Shown one piece after another: positions 60,403 through 64,000 of a stretch of DNA of 64,000 bases. The notes under the pieces are model-generated. The model saw nothing but the letters and a program-made list of their open reading frames with translations. It was not told where the DNA came from and searched no databases. Position numbers and translations under genes: made by a program. This stretch comes from Intestinibacillus massiliensis (GTDB lineage: Bacteria; Bacillota; Clostridia; Oscillospirales; Butyricicoccaceae), in the NCBI GenBank assembly GCA_029267335.1, contig JAJUJC010000006.1:1-64000 (forward strand), given 5' to 3'. Position 1 is the first letter of the stretch; each line of letters starts with the position of its first letter.

Positions 60403-61497
60403 ATGCTTCTAAAAGAAGGTCAGGTTCGCATCCCCGCGGGGTGCGCAATCTCGGGCATCTTTTCCAAAAGCGGCGCGCGGCGCAGCGGCGAGGACATCAT
60501 CAAATCCATTTCGACGATGCACGACCGCTCAAACGGCTTAGGCGGCGGCTTCGCCGGCTACGGCATCTATCCCGAATACAAGGAATTCTATGCCTTCCAT
60601 GTATTCTATGACAGTCAGCGCGCAAAGGACGACTGCGAAGCCTTTCTGGAGGAGCATTTCGACATTGTGAATCTGTCGAAGATCCCGACCCGCCGGCATC
60701 CGCGCATCACCGACGAGCCGATGATCTGGCGTTACTTCGTGGCCCCGCTGCAGGTCAAGCTGACCGCAAGCCAGCTCGATGAGCGTGAATACGTCGCACG
60801 CAGCGTCATTCGCGTCAACGACCGCATCGACGGCGCGTACATCTTCTCCTCTGGCAAAAACATGGGCGTATTCAAGGCATCCGGCTTCCCCGAGGACGTC
60901 GGTGAATACTACAAGCTCGAGGAATACGAAGCGTACTCGTGGACCTGCCACGGACGCTACCCGACGAACACCCCGGGCTGGTGGGGCGGCGCGCATCCGT
61001 TTGCGCTGCTCGACACGACCGTCGTGCACAACGGCGAAATCTCCTCCTATGACGCGAACCGCCGCTTCATTGAAATGTTCGGCTACAAGTGCAACCTGCT
61101 GACCGACACCGAGGTCATCACCTATATCATCGACTATCTCGGCCGCCGTCAGGGCATGACCTGCGAGGAGATCGCAAGCGTCATCGCCGCGCCGTTCTGG
61201 TCGACGATTGAGCGCAAGCCGCCCGCGGAACGCGAAAAGCTGACCTACCTGCGCAACGCGTTCGCATCCCTGCTCATCACGGGCCCGTTCTCCATTCTCG
61301 TCGGCTTCGAGGGCGGGCTGATGGCGCTCAATGATCGCCTCAAGCTGCGCTCGATGGTCGTCGGCGAAAAGGACGACACGGTATACATCGCATCCGAGGA
61401 ATGTGCGATCCGTGTCATCGAGCCAAATCTCGACAAAATCTGGGCGCCGCGCGGCGGCGAGCCGGTCATCGTTACGCTGAACCAAGGAGGAAACTAA
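60403..61497 (+). CDS. Glutamate synthase glutamine amidotransferase subunit
   Basis: 364 aa. A class II (Ntn) GATase like the N-terminal domain of GltB. The catalytic Cys is Cys14 in GCAISGIF; thirteen residues must be removed to free it, as in GltB precursors. WTCHGRYPTNTPGWWGGAHP near 190 and HNGEISSYDANRR near 213 bind glutamine. It supplies ammonia to the FMN subunit encoded next. It starts after AAGGAGG. Confidence 0.88.
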   Translation: MLLKEGQVRIPAGCAISGIFSKSGARRSGEDIIKSISTMHDRSNGLGGGFAGYGIYPEYKEFYAFHVFYDSQRAKDDCEAFLEEHFDIVNLSKIPTRRHPRITDEPMIWRYFVAPLQVKLTASQLDEREYVARSVIRVNDRIDGAYIFSSGKNMGVFKASGFPEDVGEYYKLEEYEAYSWTCHGRYPTNTPGWWGGAHPFALLDTTVVHNGEISSYDANRRFIEMFGYKCNLLTDTEVITYIIDYLGRRQGMTCEEIASVIAAPFWSTIERKPPAEREKLTYLRNAFASLLITGPFSILVGFEGGLMALNDRLKLRSMVVGEKDDTVYIASEECAIRVIEPNLDKIWAPRGGEPVIVTLNQGGN

Positions 61498-61500
61498 GCC

Positions 61501-63006
61501 ATGGCTATCGACTTTCTCTATCCGGAATATGAGGTCGTCCGCAACTACGACCGCTGTATTTCGTGCCGCGCCTGCGAGCGTCAGTGCGCGAACGAAGTGC
61601 ATTTTTATGACGCCGACTTTCAAAAAATGATGGTCGACGAATCGAAATGTGTCAACTGCCACCGCTGCGTATCGCTGTGTCCGACGCGTGCGCTCAAGAT
61701 CGTCAAGACCGACCACACCTTTAAGGCCAACGCGAACTGGACGGGCAAGGCGATCTCGGAGGTCTACCTGCAGGCAGGCTCGGGCGGCGTGCTGCTGTCC
61801 TCCATGGGCAACCCCGAGCCGTATCCGATCTACTGGGATAAGCTCCTCATCAACGCCTCCCAGGTCACGAACCCACCGATCGACCCGCTGCGCGAGCCGA
61901 TGGAGACGCGCACCTTCCTCGGCAAAAAGCCCAGCCGCATCGAGCGCGACGCACAGGGCAACCTCGTCAACAACCTATCCCCCCAGCTTGAGCTGCGCGT
62001 GCCCATCATGTTCTCCGCGATGAGCTACGGCTCGATCTCCTACAACGCGCATGCGTCGCTTGCGCGCGCGGCAGTCGAGCTTGGCACCTACTATAATACC
62101 GGCGAAGGCGGTCTGCATCAGGACTTTTATCAGTACGGCGCACATACCATCGTGCAGGTCGCGTCGGGACGCTTCGGCGTGCACAAGGACTATCTCGAAG
62201 CGGGTGCTGCGATCGAGATCAAGATGGGTCAGGGCGCAAAGCCCGGCATCGGCGGTCATCTTCCCGGACTCAAGGTCGGCCCCGACATTTCCAAGACCCG
62301 CATGATCCCGGAGGGCACGGACGCAATCTCCCCCGCTCCCCATCACGATATTTACTCGATCGAGGATCTGCGTCAGCTTGTCTACTCGCTCAAGGAAGCG
62401 ACCGACTACAAAAAACCGGTCATGGTCAAGATCGCAGCCGTACATAATGTCGCGGCGATCGCATCGGGTGTTGCGCGCTCGGGTGCGGACGTCATCTGCA
62501 TCGACGGCTATCGCGGCGGCACGGGCGCTGCACCGACCCGCATCCGAGACAACGTCGGCATCCCGATCGAGCTTGCTCTCGCAGCGGTCGACCAGCGCCT
62601 GCGCGACGAGGGCATCCGCGACCAGGTATCGGTGGTCGTGGGCGGTTCGATCCGCAACTCCGCCGATCTGCTCAAGGCGATCGCGCTCGGCGCCGATGCG
62701 TGCTATATCGCGACCTCTGCGTTGCTCGCGCTCGGCTGTCATCTGTGCCGTACCTGCCAAACCGGTAAGTGCAACTGGGGCATTGCGACCCAGCGCCCCG
62801 ACCTCGTCAAGCGTCTGAACCCCGACATCGGCTCGCAGCGTCTGGTCAATCTGGTCACCGCATGGGATCACGAGCTCAAGGAAATGATGGGTGGCATGGG
62901 CATCAACTCGATTGAAGCGCTGCGCGGCAACCGCCTGATGCTGCGTGGATTGGGGCTGACCCAAAAGGAACTGGACATCCTCGGCATCATGCACGCGGGT
63001 GAATAA
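61501..63006 (+). CDS. Glutamate synthase FMN-binding subunit with ferredoxin domain
   Basis: 501 aa. Residues 10-75 hold two 4Fe-4S motifs (CISCRACERQC and CVNCHRCVSLC). The rest is the FMN-binding barrel of glutamate synthase: SAMSYGSISYNAHASLARA near 166, GQGAKPGIGGHLPG near 245, YRGGTGAAPTR near 340 and the cluster motif CHLCRTCQTGKCNWG near 418. It makes glutamate from 2-oxoglutarate. The ATG follows GGAGGAAAC 3 bp past the previous stop. Confidence 0.9.
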   Translation: MAIDFLYPEYEVVRNYDRCISCRACERQCANEVHFYDADFQKMMVDESKCVNCHRCVSLCPTRALKIVKTDHTFKANANWTGKAISEVYLQAGSGGVLLSSMGNPEPYPIYWDKLLINASQVTNPPIDPLREPMETRTFLGKKPSRIERDAQGNLVNNLSPQLELRVPIMFSAMSYGSISYNAHASLARAAVELGTYYNTGEGGLHQDFYQYGAHTIVQVASGRFGVHKDYLEAGAAIEIKMGQGAKPGIGGHLPGLKVGPDISKTRMIPEGTDAISPAPHHDIYSIEDLRQLVYSLKEATDYKKPVMVKIAAVHNVAAIASGVARSGADVICIDGYRGGTGAAPTRIRDNVGIPIELALAAVDQRLRDEGIRDQVSVVVGGSIRNSADLLKAIALGADACYIATSALLALGCHLCRTCQTGKCNWGIATQRPDLVKRLNPDIGSQRLVNLVTAWDHELKEMMGGMGINSIEALRGNRLMLRGLGLTQKELDILGIMHAGE

Positions 63007-63054
63007 ACGCCGAAAAAGGCTACCGATTTATCGTGAAATGAGGTATACTACAAG

Positions 63055-63483
63055 ATGAAACGAGTTTATGTCAACGAGAAATGGTGTCTCGGTTGTCATC
63101 TCTGCGAATATTATTGCGCATTCGCGAACTCCGGCAAGAGCAGCATGGCGAAAGCGCTCAAAGATCATCACATCGCGCCGCGCATCCAGATTGAGGAGCG
63201 CAACAACATCTCCTTCGCGGTGTCCTGCCGCCATTGTGAAGAACCGCTGTGCGTCAAGGGCTGCATCTCCGGCGCGCTGACCCGTGTAGACGGCGTCATC
63301 GAGATCGACACCGACAAGTGCGTCGGCTGCTACACCTGTATCCTGTCCTGCCCCTACGGCGCGCTCAGTCATGACGATCATGGCGCGATGCAGAAATGCG
63401 AACTGTGTGTCAAGAACGCGGACGGCACGCCCCAGTGCGTACAGGGCTGCCCCAACAAAGCGATCGTATTTGAAGAGAGGTGA
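63055..63483 (+). CDS. Four-cluster ferredoxin subunit
   Basis: 142 aa. Four cysteine groups: CLGCHLCEYYC, CRHCEEPLCVKGC, CVGCYTCILSC and CELCVKN...CVQGC, a polyferredoxin of the DMSO reductase/oxidoreductase B-type. It should pass electrons from the NAD(P)H-flavin subunit next to it to glutamate synthase. The gap before it is 48 bases and contains a TATACT that may be chance. Confidence 0.88.
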   Translation: MKRVYVNEKWCLGCHLCEYYCAFANSGKSSMAKALKDHHIAPRIQIEERNNISFAVSCRHCEEPLCVKGCISGALTRVDGVIEIDTDKCVGCYTCILSCPYGALSHDDHGAMQKCELCVKNADGTPQCVQGCPNKAIVFEER

Positions 63484-63491
63484 GCACGAAG

Positions 63492-64000
63492 ATGTTAAAC
63501 AGCAACACGCATTACGTCATCCTCGGCAACGGCACGGCAGCGGTCGGCGTCATTGAGGGCATCCGCGAAGTCGACAAGACCGGACGCATTACTGTCATTT
63601 CGTCCGAACCCTATCGCGTTTACGGCCGTCCGCTCATCTCCTATCTGCTGCTCGGCAGAACAACCGAGGAAAAGATGGTGCAATACCGTCCCAAGAGCTT
63701 CTACGAGGACAATGAGGTCACCCTGATGGCGGGCTACACCGTCACCGGCATCGACGCATTCACAAAGACGCTCAATCTGGACGACGGGAGCACAGTCGGC
63801 TACGACAAGCTGTGTTTCTGCACCGGCTCTCGTCCGTTCGTCCCCCCGATGGAGGGATTGGACGCCGTCACGCACAAAACGAGCTTTATGACGCTCGACG
63901 ATGCTAAGCGCCTGTCCGACCTGCTCGGAGAGGACGGTACGAAGGACGTACTCATCGTGGGCGCGGGTCTGATCGGTCTCAAGTGCGCGGAGGGCATTTT
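63492..64000 (+). CDS. NAD(P)/FAD-dependent oxidoreductase, 3' end cut by the window
   Basis: Partial, 169 codons so far, open to the right edge. MLNSNTHYVILGNGTAAVGV has the first Rossmann motif (GxGxxAxxG); RVYGRPLISYLLLG near 39 and LIVGAGLIGLKCAEGI near the end are the family's second dinucleotide-binding motif. It resembles the small FAD subunits that accept NAD(P)H for glutamate synthase. The ATG follows AGAGGTG, 8 bp past the previous stop. Confidence 0.82.
   Translation, partial: MLNSNTHYVILGNGTAAVGVIEGIREVDKTGRITVISSEPYRVYGRPLISYLLLGRTTEEKMVQYRPKSFYEDNEVTLMAGYTVTGIDAFTKTLNLDDGSTVGYDKLCFCTGSRPFVPPMEGLDAVTHKTSFMTLDDAKRLSDLLGEDGTKDVLIVGAGLIGLKCAEGI

Noticed and set aside
1-64000. CRISPR array, prophage or insertion sequence
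   Set aside because: No set of regularly spaced repeats, no transposase, capsid or terminase gene was seen anywhere in the window.

Overview
The window looks like the chromosome of a GC-rich, spore-forming, strictly anaerobic member of the Clostridia, probably in or near the Oscillospiraceae/Butyricicoccaceae. Evidence: Firmicutes gene orders (tig-clpP-clpX-lon-engB, rplS-lepB-rbgA-rnhB-yraN, murB-rapZ-whiA-dnaE-pfkA, yceD-rpmF, der-plsY-gpsA), a sporulation gene (ytaF), type III glutamine synthetase, a split glutamate synthase, and oxygen-defence proteins typical of anaerobes. The genus call is inference. I see no prophage, insertion sequence or CRISPR array.

Layout. 0-1.3 kb: a strong minus-strand promoter running off the left edge, then metA. 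1.3-16.1 kb: mostly minus-strand housekeeping genes: an SCP2-like protein, protein quality control (tig, clpP, clpX, lon), the GTPase engB with a degenerate FAH-fold protein, then threonine synthase, a dipeptidase, and the rplS block with two signal peptidase paralogues, one lacking the catalytic serine. 16.3-23.3 kb: an amylase-family enzyme, ytaF, an Xaa-Pro peptidase, aroQ, yqeG and an unrecognised 252-aa protein. 23.4-40.4 kb: pta, pfkA, dnaE, whiA, rapZ, murB (yvcK absent), gpsA, plsY, der, rpmF, an Rlu synthase and a polysaccharide deacetylase. 40.6-45.3 kb: an accessory block of two glycosyltransferases, a Cys-rich protein and an asparagine-synthase-like protein, which may act at the spore surface. 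45.3-53.4 kb: redox and oxygen-defence genes (an HTH-desulfoferrodoxin fusion, reverse rubrerythrin with an Rrf2 regulator, a flavin reductase-rubredoxin fusion), a tRNA cluster with an inverted duplicate of tRNA-Leu(CAG), a PAS-protein remnant and glyS. 53.5-56 kb: sulfur assimilation (metY, cysK) behind a Cys-rich upstream ORF. 56-64 kb: nitrogen assimilation (Amt-PII fusion, glnN, and a split glutamate synthase cut by the right edge).

How the parts connect. MetA carries Glu111, the residue linked to acetyl-CoA use, which fits the O-acetylhomoserine sulfhydrylase MetY 53 kb away. CysK and MetY together would assimilate sulfide. Amt-PII, GlnN and the split GOGAT form a full ammonium assimilation route.

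The main finding is that the leaders of amt, glnN and the glutamate synthase genes share one architecture: a short hairpin with the hexaloop AAAGRC whose loop and 3' arm are also the start of the 5' arm of an intrinsic terminator. This is the layout expected of an ANTAR-type antitermination switch. Second is the 37-codon upstream ORF with a C-R-C-C cluster whose stop overlaps the metY start, a candidate cysteine-sensing leader. All assignments were made by reading the sequence; no database search was run.
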